Counted from the stretch's first letter, positions 1-8,194 are shown. The stretch is DNA of 64,000 nucleotides from Ascidiimonas meishanensis (GCF_037782385.1 NZ_JBBEXD010000002.1:62001-126000); one strand, 5' to 3'. Numbers and translations are program-made. The notes: a model not told the origin generated them from the letters alone.

Positions 1-249
1 CATAGATCATAAACTTCCCAATCCCAAAAAGATAGGTTTGCATACTGTTGCTGATGTTGTCAAGCTTTCCGTTGATGCCTTTCTTGTATAGGGCAATAAA
101 TGCTTCTTGATACACATCACTTAAGGCATGCTCATTTAATGCGTACTTACTGCCAAAATTAATAAAGGGAGTTCTGTACTTGTCGTAAAGAGTTTTTAGC
201 CTGAGGCGATCATCCGAAATAAGATCTGCTAGCTCCTGTCTATCCATTC
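1..249 (-). CDS. ECF-type RNA polymerase sigma factor, N-terminal part
   Basis: The first 83 codons of a gene that runs off the left edge of the window. Translation begins MDRQELADLISDDRLRLKTL and contains the sigma-70 region 2 signature of ECF factors at about residues 44-53 (DVYQEAFIALYKK), which binds core polymerase and the -10 region. It would act in the cytoplasm to direct transcription of a stress or surface regulon. No anti-sigma (FecR-like) gene is visible because the window ends. The ATG at 249 is the only Met start in frame. The family assignment rests on region 2 only; region 4 lies outside. Confidence 0.8.
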
Positions 250-517
250 AGAAAAAAAATTATCTGGATTGTATTAATTTATTTTCATTTTCACTCCAAT
301 AAAGATAAACGTAATAATACAAATGACAATAAAAACAGAATACATTGCTTTTATAGAGGCTTTCTAAAGCCTGCTTGTAGTAGGAATAAAAGGTACAGAT
401 GTGTTTTCTTTGGGAAAGAGCAGTTTAATTAGGATGAAGAAACACTAAAATGGTTAACGGAGTCTGTACGTTTTGAGGAATAATTAATGTACAAGATTAT
501 GTAGAGATTTAGCTAAC
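250..517. other. Intergenic, no gene recognised
   Basis: About 270 bases between the sigma factor start and the terminator of the first RiPP peptide. No coding potential beyond very short open frames, no RNA gene and no repeat recognised. It presumably holds the sigma factor promoter, but I see no clear TAnnTTTG box in the right place. Confidence 0.4.
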
Positions 518-553
518 TAAAAAGCCATTCATAGAATAGAGAATGGCTTTTGG
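518..553 (-). terminator. Rho-independent terminator after RiPP peptide 1
   Basis: Inverted repeat AAAAGCCATTC / GAATGGCTTTT with a 10-base loop, followed on the minus strand by a T run. It lies about 20 bases beyond the stop codon of the 66-residue peptide, so the peptide transcript ends here. It is A/T-flanked on both sides and may also work on the plus strand. Confidence 0.8.
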
Positions 554-573
554 ATTATGAATATACTTACCTG

Positions 574-774
574 TTAATAATTACACGCGCATGACCAATT
601 TCCGCAAGTCATAGTCTCATCTGGACCGGTAGTACACCCATTATCTGACATGCATCCTGGTCCATCAATTTCAGATGCTGCAGCAATCAATTGTCGTCCA
701 CCTAGAATTGACTTCGCTTGAAGATTTGAAATAAACTCTTTGTTTAAGGATAATTTTAGACTTTTCTTTTTCAT
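574..774 (-). CDS. GG-leader RiPP precursor peptide 1 (class I lanthipeptide-like)
   Basis: A 66-residue peptide. Residues 1-26 form the leader MKKKSLKLSLNKEFISNL...LGG, matching the Bacteroidota leader family (MKKK.LKLxLNKxxISNL...GG) attached to class I lanthipeptide-type and other GG-cleaved natural-product precursors. The predicted 40-residue core after Gly25-Gly26 has five Cys plus Ser/Thr, the raw material for (methyl)lanthionine rings or disulfides. Two related peptides lie just upstream. No LanB/LanC, radical SAM enzyme or C39 peptidase-transporter is present in the window, so maturation would need genes to the left or elsewhere. The modification class is inferred from the leader only. 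Confidence 0.8.
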   Translation of the reverse strand: MKKKSLKLSLNKEFISNLQAKSILGGRQLIAAASEIDGPGCMSDNGCTTGPDETMTCGNWSCACNY

Positions 775-798
775 TTTAAATAATATTTAAGGCTTACT

Positions 799-844
799 CA
801 AAAGTATTTAAGATGAATGGAAACCGCGGGTGGGTTTACCACCA
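799..844 (-). promoter_or_regulatory. Promoter and conserved upstream element of RiPP peptide 1
   Basis: On the minus strand a perfect flavobacterial -7 box TACTTTTG (799-806) lies 24 bases before the ATG. Exactly 23 bases upstream of it is TGGTGGTAAACCCAC (830-844). The same pair, with the same 23-base gap, precedes peptide 3 (1354-1399). The upstream element takes the place of a normal -33 TTG box and contains an imperfect dyad, so it may be an activator site. Confidence 0.6.
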
Positions 845-885
845 TATTTATGCGGGCTGCTCACTTTCTTTTATTTAAATGATTT

Positions 886-1107
886 TCACCCAGAACTTAC
901 TGTGCAATAAGCACCACATATAGTTTGTGTATTATTACAAACTGTTCCCAGCGCAGTAGCACACTCTCCAGAAGCACAGGTTCCTTCACAAGAGCCAATA
1001 TGGTCTGTATTATGCATTATATTGCTTGTTGGACCCCCTCCCCTAATATCTAAATAGGAGATAGATTTCTTATTTAACCTTAGTGTTTTGATACTTTTCT
1101 TTTTCAT
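886..1107 (-). CDS. GG-leader RiPP precursor peptide 2
   Basis: A 73-residue peptide. I take the ATG at 1107 rather than a longer upstream frame because it restores the family leader MKKKSIKTLRLNKKSISYLD..GGG. The predicted core after Gly23-Gly24 is about 49 residues with six Cys (SCEGTC, GEC, TVC, TIC, AYC) and many Ser/Thr. It starts 31 bases after the stop of peptide 3 with no promoter-like box between, so the two are probably cotranscribed. The core shares Cys-richness but not sequence with peptides 1 and 3, a pattern typical of diversifying RiPP cores behind a constant leader. Confidence 0.8.
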   Translation of the reverse strand: MKKKSIKTLRLNKKSISYLDIRGGGPTSNIMHNTDHIGSCEGTCASGECATALGTVCNNTQTICGAYCTVSSG

Positions 1108-1138
1108 AAGTAGAGGTTTTAAATTCATTAGTTTATAA

Positions 1139-1336
1139 TCACGCCTGACAGATATCACATTGGGTAGCACCACAGGTTTGCCAACTAGGGCAAGTAATGT
1201 TAGTTACACAAAAGAGGCAAATAGTGCGTTGCAAGGTAAGTTCCTGAATGTCTGTTTCTGAATTACCCCCGTTAATATTTAAATTAGCTACTGATTTCTT
1301 ATTTAGTTGAAGCGATTTGATACTTTTCTTTTTCAT
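1139..1336 (-). CDS. GG-leader RiPP precursor peptide 3
   Basis: A 65-residue peptide with leader MKKKSIKSLQLNKKSVANLN.NGG (Gly23-Gly24) and a 41-residue core with six Cys, several in CxxC-like pairs (TICLFC, QCDIC). First gene of a probable two-gene transcript with peptide 2. The start is fixed by the leader match with its two neighbours. No biosynthetic enzyme accompanies it. It may be matured by enzymes encoded elsewhere, or be a secreted Cys-rich peptide that is only proteolytically cut after GG. Confidence 0.8.
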   Translation of the reverse strand: MKKKSIKSLQLNKKSVANLNINGGNSETDIQELTLQRTICLFCVTNITCPSWQTCGATQCDICQA

Positions 1337-1353
1337 GAAAAAAATCTTTAATT

Positions 1354-1399
1354 TAAAGATACGAGATCACTTTCTAAATTGCTTGTGGGTTAACCACCA
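1354..1399 (-). promoter_or_regulatory. Promoter and conserved upstream element of RiPP peptides 3-2
   Basis: Minus-strand -7-like box TATCTTTA (1354-1361, one mismatch to TAnnTTTG) 17 bases from the ATG, with TGGTGGTTAACCCAC at 1385-1399, again 23 bases upstream of the box. Identical geometry to the element before peptide 1. Downstream of the element both sequences diverge, so the shared segment is likely functional and not just a recent duplication. Confidence 0.6.
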
Positions 1400-1539
1400 A
1401 ATTTTTATGGCTTGCTTTTTGATTTTTTATTAGGTAAGCGGAATAAGCCTATAGCTTGTAATAGAGGTTATGGGTATGTTTTTGAAGTACTTCTATTGTT
1501 TCAAATTCTTAAAACGGTTGCTTCTCTATACATTTGAAG

Positions 1540-1917
1540 CTATCTTATAGTAGTAATTAATTCATCTACAGTGTTGAGGTTAGCTTCTATCTTTTTCATT
1601 TCTTCTTCATTATTTTTCCAGAATTCTGGAGTTAACCATGAATCAGATTTCCCCATCAATAAATAGGCTTCTTCCGGATGTTTATCGCTAATAATTACGA
1701 ACGCCTTTCTCCATAATTCGGCAATTTCATATTGTTTTTCAACAGGAACCGTATGGTTGCGTTTAATCTGGATAAATGCTTTTTTGGTTTCCATAGAAGC
1801 AATTGAGAGTGCCTCTAACAATTGTAACCGCTCCTGCTTTTTTAATTCAGTTTTCTTTATAAAAAGCTCAGATAACTTTAGAAGCGGAGTGAAAATGGGA
1901 ATTAATTTATCAATCAT
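1540..1917 (-). CDS. Hypothetical protein, 125 aa
   Basis: Family not recognised. Translation begins MIDKLIPIFTPLLKLSELFI and continues with charged, probably helical sequence; there is no signal peptide, membrane segment or known catalytic motif. The composition (Glu/Lys-rich, regular heptad-like leucines near residues 26-45) suggests a small soluble helical protein. It stands alone between the RiPP peptides and a serine hydrolase on the same strand, with about 200-base gaps on its upstream and downstream sides, so no operon partner can be named. Codon use and length make it a credible gene. Confidence 0.6.
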   Translation of the reverse strand: MIDKLIPIFTPLLKLSELFIKKTELKKQERLQLLEALSIASMETKKAFIQIKRNHTVPVEKQYEIAELWRKAFVIISDKHPEEAYLLMGKSDSWLTPEFWKNNEEEMKKIEANLNTVDELITTIR

Positions 1918-2023
1918 GAGAGATCAGTATATTTTTTGATAGAGTACTAAAGTATGACATATGAGCATCCTTTTAAACTTTAGTCTCATTGCAAGACTAA
2001 AATATTTTATACTAAGATATGCG

Positions 2024-3517
2024 CTAGTTATTACTTTCTTCTTTAATTTTCTCAATCATTTTTTCTGCATTTTTGTTTTCAGGGTTTAGCCGCAAAGATT
2101 TTTGATAGTTTTTGATGGCTAACTCATACTGTTGATTCATGTAATAGGCTTCTCCAAGACTATCGTATGGGTTAAAGGCTTCCGGAAACTCTGCCACAAG
2201 AAGGCTAAAGATTTTAATCGCATCTTCCAGTCGTTTTTCCCCAAGAAGTTCGTACCCCAATCTGTTTAACATCCCTTCTTCTTCAAAATCAAACTCAGAG
2301 AATCGCTCTTTTTTTAATTGTTGATAAAAGATAATGCCTTTTTCTGTGTTTGCAAGAACCGCTTTGCGCACCTCAAAATAAGGATTCATTTTAGGATAAT
2401 TTTCCAGATCATCATATATTCTATTAGCGATTTGATTAATAAGTCTGCCAGAAGTTTTGCCGTTAGAATTGAAGAGCACCGTAAAACCGCTGTTATATTT
2501 AGGTAAAATTATTAGCCAGTTGGTGCTTCCATTGGTTCCACCATTATGCATAAAATCTTCCCCATCTAATTGCCAAAAATAACCGTATGCATCTCCTTCT
2601 TCTTCATCAAGAAATAATGGTTTTTTCATTTCTTTCACAACAGGGTTTTTGTCATCTAATACATACTGAATGTATTTTAATAGATCTGGTACGGTTGCTT
2701 TTAATCCATATCCTGCACCTGATAAAGAAAGAGGTAGAGACTGTACCAATGTCCCATTATCGGTATATGAATTAATAAGATTTATAGAATCTGAATGACT
2801 TAATTGTATGGTAGCATCTTCCATTGCTGCTTTGCTTAAGATGTGGTCTTTTAAAAGTGTATGATATGATTTTTGATATACCTTTTCAAGAGCCATTGCT
2901 AAAAATTCTGGGGCAATCACAGGAGAATAGTCATAGCGTTTCCCCGGTAGCGTATCTAATGAGAATTTTTGTAAGTCTTCCATCAACTTAGCGCTATCAT
3001 AAGCCGCAATGGCATTTTTTTCTTCTTTGGTAGCCTTTAAAGAGAATAACTTGGTTAATACAGGCGAGAAATCTCGGGTAATACCACTTGTATGAGTAAG
3101 TAAATCTCTTATTTTAATAGGTTGCCCTTGATACTCTAAATTGGGATGTGACCCTTCTAAGTAGTCTCTAATGTCGGCTTCTAGATTTAATTTTCCTTCT
3201 AAAACCGCCTGTGCAGTAAGCATGCCCGTAAAAGTCTTGGTCACAGAGGCTATTTCAAAAAGCGTAGTATCATTTGGCGCTCTTTTTTGTCCTTTATCCA
3301 TTTCTCCGTAATAGCGGGAGTAGGTTTTACCATCTTTATAGACCCCAATAGCTATAGCATTGATCTCTGGATTCTCTAGAAAAAAATCGGCATTTTTATC
3401 CAGAGAATATTCAATAGGATCTAAGGTTTGTGGCTCCAGCATTTCTTCTGTTACCTTTTCTTTACAGCCTATAATTAAAAAAAGTAAGAGAAAAATGTAG
3501 AATAGAGAACGTTTCAT
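2024..3517 (-). CDS. Beta-lactamase-fold serine hydrolase lipoprotein with C-terminal TPRs
   Basis: 497 residues. An N-terminal lipoprotein signal (hydrophobic stretch ending LIIGC, Cys18) puts it in the periplasm or on a membrane face. The class C beta-lactamase/penicillin-binding-protein fold is shown by Ser91-Val-Thr-Lys94 (SxxK nucleophile motif), Tyr197 in YSP (in place of the usual YxN), and an HNGG motif near residue 325. The last 120 residues hold TPR-like helices (AFNPYDSLGEAYY...). Members act as peptidases or esterases on peptidoglycan-type or small substrates; the substrate is unknown. Likely monocistronic. Confidence 0.85.
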   Translation of the reverse strand: MKRSLFYIFLLLFLIIGCKEKVTEEMLEPQTLDPIEYSLDKNADFFLENPEINAIAIGVYKDGKTYSRYYGEMDKGQKRAPNDTTLFEIASVTKTFTGMLTAQAVLEGKLNLEADIRDYLEGSHPNLEYQGQPIKIRDLLTHTSGITRDFSPVLTKLFSLKATKEEKNAIAAYDSAKLMEDLQKFSLDTLPGKRYDYSPVIAPEFLAMALEKVYQKSYHTLLKDHILSKAAMEDATIQLSHSDSINLINSYTDNGTLVQSLPLSLSGAGYGLKATVPDLLKYIQYVLDDKNPVVKEMKKPLFLDEEEGDAYGYFWQLDGEDFMHNGGTNGSTNWLIILPKYNSGFTVLFNSNGKTSGRLINQIANRIYDDLENYPKMNPYFEVRKAVLANTEKGIIFYQQLKKERFSEFDFEEEGMLNRLGYELLGEKRLEDAIKIFSLLVAEFPEAFNPYDSLGEAYYMNQQYELAIKNYQKSLRLNPENKNAEKMIEKIKEESNN

Positions 3518-3686
3518 CTAGAATATTTAAGAGATTAAAAATTTAAAAAAAGAAATTGCTACAAGGTATAATATATATTTAATTCTGTAATTGGAGAAGC
3601 GTTTTTAAATAGGGTATATTTGTCAATACTTGTTTATCTAATTAGCAGAAAATTATTTTCTACATAAATTAGTAAGGTCACCGCTT

Positions 3687-4292
3687 TTGGAAGAAGAAAA
3701 AAAGGATAGTACGTTTAATACTAAAGAAGATCAGCTGGTATATGCCTGCTCTCAGGGTTATTATTTAGAAGTACAAGAATTGTTAGCATCCGGGGTTTCC
3801 CCAAATTGTCAAGGACTCTTAAAAACAACACCCCTAAATGCAGCGGCTACTCATAGGCAGTTTAGAATTATAGATTTGCTATTAACAAATGGAGCCGATA
3901 TAAATTTTGAGTCTGATGAGGTTTTATCTTTTTCAAGAACTCCTTTGGCCATTGCCTGTAATAATGCAGACTTAGAGATGGTGGAATATCTTCTGGAAAG
4001 AGGAGCCGATATAGATTTGATGAGCGGAATTTATGGGAATCCTATTCATGCGGCTATAAAATCTAACAGTCTCACCTTATTAGCGTTTCTTATTGAAAAA
4101 GGCGCTTGGCTTGAGGCAAAGCATGGGGTGTATTTAGAAACCCCTATATGTGCCGCCGCTAGACTAAATCATCTGGAGGCGGTAGCGCTTTTAATTGCCA
4201 AAGGAGCAAAAACAAAGCCTTTGCGTAAAATGCCAAGAAAAGATATTTCTGGAAAAATGGTAAAATTTCTTAAAGCTAGAGGTTGTATATAA
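3687..4292 (+). CDS. Ankyrin-repeat protein
   Basis: 201 residues with four to five ankyrin repeats between about residues 12 and 185 (for example TPLNAAATHRQFRIIDLLLT and NPIHAAIKSNSLTLLAFLIE). These form a soluble protein-interaction scaffold; partner unknown. There is no signal peptide. The only plausible start is the TTG at 3687, since no ATG precedes the first repeat in frame; a start slightly upstream at another rare codon cannot be excluded. It lies divergent from the serine hydrolase and convergent with the LRR gene. Confidence 0.8.
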   Translation: MEEEKKDSTFNTKEDQLVYACSQGYYLEVQELLASGVSPNCQGLLKTTPLNAAATHRQFRIIDLLLTNGADINFESDEVLSFSRTPLAIACNNADLEMVEYLLERGADIDLMSGIYGNPIHAAIKSNSLTLLAFLIEKGAWLEAKHGVYLETPICAAARLNHLEAVALLIAKGAKTKPLRKMPRKDISGKMVKFLKARGCI

Positions 4293-4339
4293 TAAACTAA
4301 GACAAAACCTTGCAGTAAAGAAAAAAGATGAATTATGGT

Positions 4340-5494
4340 CTATAAACCAGTGCTTTTCCCACTGGGATTTTTATTCTTCTTTTTTGCTTTTCTCGCTCGC
4401 AGGTTTTTAATGAAGTTACCAATTCCTCTAGAAGGTTTAGTAGCAACAGTTGGGGCTTGTGCGACAGAAAGCGCACTTAGGTTTGCTGGAACTGGAGGAG
4501 TTGCGGGTACTTCTTCTATGCCCTCTGCTATAGTTCCTAGCTTTTCACCCTCAGGAACTACGCTTTCTATTTCTTCGGGGATGTTCTTTAATTTGGCAGC
4601 TTGTTTGGAAGGTTTTAAACCTTCAGTTCCTGATGAAAGATTTGCGAGTAAACGTAAATTTCCTTCCTGATTTACGACTATCTTGCTACTAGGAGCTTTT
4701 TTTAGTTGGTTTTGAGCGATAAAAAGCGTTCTTAATAGCGGCATCTTATTTCTAATTCCAGTAGGTAGCTTTTCAATCTTATTTACGGCGACATTAAGGG
4801 TAGTGAGCTCCTTTAATGCTGTGATGCCTTCTGGTAGTGCTTTTAATTGATTTCTAAAAGCGTTTAGCTCTTTTAATTCTTGTAGTTCTTTAATGCTTTC
4901 TGGAAGTGCGGTCAATTGATTTTTAGATACATTGAGTATAGCGAGATAGCTAAGTTTGGTAATACTTTCCGGAAAGGTTTTTAGTTGATTTCCAGCTAAA
5001 TTAAGTTGTAGCAGATTAAATAAGTTTTCAAAGCTTTCCGGTAAATCTTCTATGGCATTAGAGCCTAGATTAAGCACTGTTAAACTGGTTAGATCACCAA
5101 AGTTTTTAGGGAGGTTTTTAATGTCATTATTTTCTAGATTTAAATGTATGAGCTGGTACAGATTTCCTAAGTTTTCTGGTAAGGTAACCAATTTATTTCT
5201 TGAGGCATCTAATGAGTTAAGTAGGAATAAATCTCCAATGCTTTCAGGAAGCGCTGCTATTAAATTTCCCGCTAGGTTTAAAGTGCGAAGCTGCTCTAAT
5301 TCTCCGATACGTTCTGGGATCCCTCGCAATTCGTTATTCCCTAAATTCAATTCTATAAGATTAGGAATGGCAGTGATGGCGTCCATTAAAGTATTTAAAT
5401 CGGCAGAAGTTAACCCTAAATTAGAAAGATCTAAACTATTAGAAGCTTCTGTACATTCTTCTATCCTTTGCTGTGCTTCTTGTATTTTGCCCAT
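4340..5494 (-). CDS. Leucine-rich-repeat protein
   Basis: 384 residues. From about residue 20 to 260 it contains roughly ten 23-residue repeats of the type LxxLxxLNLxxNxLxxLPxSI, the same class as plant intracellular Ras-group LRRs. The C-terminal 110 residues are Pro/Ala/Glu-rich and end in a strongly basic tail (RARKAKKKNKN). No signal peptide, so probably cytoplasmic or released by another route. Role: protein-protein interaction, partner unknown. The long opposite-strand open frames here are an effect of the repeat composition. Confidence 0.85.
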   Translation of the reverse strand: MGKIQEAQQRIEECTEASNSLDLSNLGLTSADLNTLMDAITAIPNLIELNLGNNELRGIPERIGELEQLRTLNLAGNLIAALPESIGDLFLLNSLDASRNKLVTLPENLGNLYQLIHLNLENNDIKNLPKNFGDLTSLTVLNLGSNAIEDLPESFENLFNLLQLNLAGNQLKTFPESITKLSYLAILNVSKNQLTALPESIKELQELKELNAFRNQLKALPEGITALKELTTLNVAVNKIEKLPTGIRNKMPLLRTLFIAQNQLKKAPSSKIVVNQEGNLRLLANLSSGTEGLKPSKQAAKLKNIPEEIESVVPEGEKLGTIAEGIEEVPATPPVPANLSALSVAQAPTVATKPSRGIGNFIKNLRARKAKKKNKNPSGKSTGL

Positions 5495-5844
5495 ATCCTA
5501 GTTTTAAATTGATTGGCATTTATTGGGTAGCGTTGGTAAAATATGATTTGATTCACTTTTATAACCACCACACTATGTAGTATAATTCTGATGTAGAATC
5601 CCCTAGTTTTTAAAGGATATTTTAACATTAGAAAGCTCCAAAAAACTTAAAAAATTGATTTAATCCAATGACGATTAAGCCAATGCTTGATATAAGAACA
5701 ATTAGAGATGCTTTTTTTCATTTCTAATCCCTTGCATAATAGGGGTGAGCAATCTCCTAATTTAGGTTCAATCTTTTGCTTATTGAGGTGGTTGATAAGT
5801 TACAACCTTACGATAGTGGATGAATAAATACCCTATCTATTTTG
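5495..5844. other. 350-base intergenic region with a possible decayed small gene
   Basis: No intact gene. It holds the LRR promoter region and, on the minus strand around 5628-5737, a fragment with membrane-segment coding character that is interrupted at a homopolymer (listed separately). No repeat or RNA gene recognised. Confidence 0.4.
5628..5737 (-). pseudogene. Possible frameshifted remnant of a small membrane protein
   Basis: The minus strand reads MQGIRNEKK in one frame and then, after a run of seven A (5712-5718), KKASLIVLISSIGLIVIGLN followed by QFFKFFGAF and a stop in another frame. A one-base length change in the A run would join them into a protein with a C-terminal transmembrane helix. 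This may be a decayed gene, or just chance in AT-rich DNA. Confidence 0.3.
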
Positions 5845-6609
5845 TTAATAGAAAGACTTTCTGATACCAATTAAAATAAAAATCATAACCGTGTAAACTA
5901 AAAAAAAAGGTAGAATAAATGCTTTTAAGCCCAATACAAGCATAGCGGCAATAATAAGTAATTGGAAACCTAAACCAAATGTAGAAACAACTGTCATCAA
6001 CCAATTTGGGAATATTTTAGCTTTAGTTGCATTACTGTCTAAAGCATAAATGGTTTTATCAAAAGCACCATAAAATAGTTTATACAAACCAAAAAGAACA
6101 TTTACGTTACTTTGTGTTTCGCCTTTTAAGGCAATGGGTGTTTTGTTTTCAAAAACACGACTAGTAGTATCTCCATTAAACTTATTTCTTAAAATAACAT
6201 AGTAGTAATTGTAAAGAGTCCCTTGCAACTGCATGCCTAAGAATGCTACAATACATATCCAAATGGAGGCGTGGTTAATATACCATATAGAAATAAAGAA
6301 TAAAGCATTTAGAATAATATCTGCTACAGAATCCAAATAACGACCCGTATACGAAGGTGTTTGTTTTACCCGAGCTAATTCACCATCTGCAGCATCTAAA
6401 ATAGACTTAAAAATTAAAAAGAATGCTGCTAGCCAATAATGTCCTTGAATAATACAATAAATGGCGATGAGACCAGATACTATAAAACCAAAAGTAACGT
6501 GAATAGGTGTGAAAGCAGTATCCTTTAATGAGTTTGCAATAACTTTAGCTATGGGTCTTCCGTAGTCAGAAAGATCAAGAAATTTATATTCTTTTGGTAA
6601 TTTGGACAT
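5845..6609 (-). CDS. CDP-alcohol phosphatidyltransferase family protein
   Basis: 254 residues, an integral membrane enzyme with about six hydrophobic helices. The full catalytic signature D-x2-D-G-x2-A-R-x8-G-x3-D-x3-D is present (Asp72, Asp75, Gly76, Ala79, Arg80, Gly89, Asp93, Asp97), which binds the CDP group and divalent metal. The family moves a phospho-alcohol from a CDP-linked donor to an alcohol in phospholipid synthesis; head group not determinable here (phosphatidylglycerol-, serine- or inositol-type are all possible). It stands alone, with long non-coding flanks. Confidence 0.88.
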   Translation of the reverse strand: MSKLPKEYKFLDLSDYGRPIAKVIANSLKDTAFTPIHVTFGFIVSGLIAIYCIIQGHYWLAAFFLIFKSILDAADGELARVKQTPSYTGRYLDSVADIILNALFFISIWYINHASIWICIVAFLGMQLQGTLYNYYYVILRNKFNGDTTSRVFENKTPIALKGETQSNVNVLFGLYKLFYGAFDKTIYALDSNATKAKIFPNWLMTVVSTFGLGFQLLIIAAMLVLGLKAFILPFFLVYTVMIFILIGIRKSFY

Positions 6610-6982
6610 ATAATATCATAGAAAGCTGTATTGTGGAATATACCAAGTTAGCATTGTGTAAATATACGGCTAAAATAGTGGTTTATGAATTGGTATTTAG
6701 AAGAAATTACATCAAATAGTGAGTAGTCTATTTTTGATTTTTTCTGGTAACAAATTATTTTTTCAAATACACTACGATGTGTAAGCTTCCCCTTATTAGA
6801 ACTGTTATTAGTTTAGGCATACGTCTTCCAAACGGACCGCATGGAGTGTGAGGAATCTGCGGGATTAAATTTGATGCTTTTGGTTCTAAAACCACTGCAA
6901 AACGCACCATATCAAGTTTAGCCGAGGTTGAGATGCCTTAGATACTATAATAAGCAATTAAGAAATTGTTTGTTAGAAAGCA
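6610..6982. other. 370-base intergenic region, possible gene remnant
   Basis: No intact gene. On the plus strand a frame from 6777 reads MCKLPLIRTVISLGIRLPNG, reaches a TGA at 6849-6851, and then stays open in the same frame for about 30 codons. This could be a decayed gene, but I recognise no family. No RNA or repeat seen. Confidence 0.3.
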
Positions 6983-7006
6983 AAAACGCCCGTTATTGGG
7001 CGTTTT
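6983..7006 (-). terminator. Terminator overlapping the end of the TPR gene
   Basis: Hairpin AAAACGCCC / GGGCGTTTT with a 6-base loop and flanking A/T runs. The 3' arm on the minus strand lies just after the stop codon of the TPR gene at 6993, and the 5' arm is inside its last codons. It would end the prfH-TPR transcript. Confidence 0.8.
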
Positions 7007-7514
7007 CTTTCTTGTTTTTCTTTACTTTTTTCTTTTTGGGTAGCTTTCCTTTAATTCGGCTCTTGGCTTCGTCCAGATCAGAAATAAAGCAATTGTTATA
7101 GGCATATATTTTAGCAGTTTTTAAAGATGCCAACGCAGCTTTGTAATTTTGCTCGCATTCATGCACAATAGCTTGTTTTAAATACAACATGCCTTTATCA
7201 GACCCTTTTACGGTTAAAGCAAATTCAATTAATGTCTTAGCTTCTTCAAAGTCTTCATTCCAAATGAGTACTTTAAGGTAATGCTCATAAACCCCTAAAG
7301 CGTGAATATTACCTGAGAGTGCCTGCTCAAAGTAGCCTTTAGCAGCCTCATAATCCTGAAAAGTATCGGCATAAATCCTTCCCATTAGGGTAAGAGCTAC
7401 CGGATTCTTTTCGTTATAGGAAAGCGCATAATTCAAAGCTTCTACGGCCTCTTCCATTTCATACGGGTAAGCTTCCAATGCTTTTATTAAATAGCTATCA
7501 ATTATAGTTTCCAT
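6993..7514 (-). CDS. Tetratricopeptide-repeat protein in the RtcB/PrfH operon
   Basis: 173 residues, four to five TPR-like helix pairs (for example NPVALTLMGRIYADTFQDYE followed by AAKGYFEQAL) and a strongly basic Lys tail (KLPKKKKVKKNKK), which could bind RNA or ribosomes. No signal peptide, hence cytoplasmic. Its start overlaps the end of prfH by 13 bases, indicating translational coupling and an associated role in RNA repair or ribosome rescue; that role is inferred from position only. The last codons form half of the operon terminator. Confidence 0.75.
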   Translation of the reverse strand: METIIDSYLIKALEAYPYEMEEAVEALNYALSYNEKNPVALTLMGRIYADTFQDYEAAKGYFEQALSGNIHALGVYEHYLKVLIWNEDFEEAKTLIEFALTVKGSDKGMLYLKQAIVHECEQNYKAALASLKTAKIYAYNNCFISDLDEAKSRIKGKLPKKKKVKKNKKENAQ

Positions 7515-8194
7515 GTTTCTTTTTTTAAGTCAGATTTTAAGGTTTGTCTTATAGCCTTAAAATTGGTTGTTTTCTTTTCCTTTTTAAAATCCGTTCCTCT
7601 AAATATCCGCACCGGATTTCCACGTTGCAAATGTACGTGGTTTTCCCATTGATCTGCTTTATTTTTTTTAAACACCTCCCAATAATTCTGCGCTACTTTT
7701 TCTATGAGCCGCTGTTTTGCCAGTTTTTTGTTCTGGTGTTGCGATCTGTTGTCCATAGCCACAACAGTAAGTCCGTTAGGAATATAGGTGGCGCGAACCG
7801 CACTACTTACCTTATTAACATGCTGTCCTCCGGGTCCAGAACTCCGAATTGCTTGATAGGTAATGTCTGTCTCCTTAACGGTTTCTGGCTGTATATGTTC
7901 CATTTCAAACAGCCCAACAAACCAGTTCTTTCGTTTGTGATACTTTCTATAAGTACTGCTACCAATCCATTGCAAGGTGCCTGTCCATGTTTTAAGAAGG
8001 GCCTCAGCATCGCCTTTTAAAAGTAGGGTTACCGATTGCAAAGTACCGTTTTCAGGACCTTCTTCGCGGTGAAGGATTTCATAATCTAATGCGTGTTGCC
8101 GCACTTCGTTTAAAAATTGTTTTAATATTTGGGAAACCACCCAGCAGCATTCTGCTGGGCCTCTTCCTGCCGTGATTTGTATAATTTTGTTCAT
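7502..8194 (-). CDS. prfH: Peptide chain release factor H
   Basis: 230 residues. A class I release-factor catalytic domain with the GGQ motif at residues 122-124 (GPGGQHVNK), which triggers peptidyl-tRNA hydrolysis, preceded by the short N-terminal domain typical of PrfH, with no stop-codon-recognition superdomain. PrfH proteins are encoded next to RtcB ligases and act on ribosomes stalled by damaged decoding-centre RNA. Here rtcB lies 94 bases upstream on the same strand and a TPR gene overlaps its end. Length and motifs fit the family. Confidence 0.92.
   Translation of the reverse strand: MNKIIQITAGRGPAECCWVVSQILKQFLNEVRQHALDYEILHREEGPENGTLQSVTLLLKGDAEALLKTWTGTLQWIGSSTYRKYHKRKNWFVGLFEMEHIQPETVKETDITYQAIRSSGPGGQHVNKVSSAVRATYIPNGLTVVAMDNRSQHQNKKLAKQRLIEKVAQNYWEVFKKNKADQWENHVHLQRGNPVRIFRGTDFKKEKKTTNFKAIRQTLKSDLKKETWKL

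Noticed and set aside
4335..4670. Long plus-strand open frames opposite the LRR gene
   Set aside because: They mirror the biased codon composition of the leucine repeats and carry no recognisable domain; the minus-strand LRR is the gene.
6777..6960. Plus-strand frame across an in-frame TGA, considered as selenocysteine
   Set aside because: No selenocysteine insertion element or selenoprotein family recognised; Bacteroidota rarely use it. Treated as possible decay or chance.
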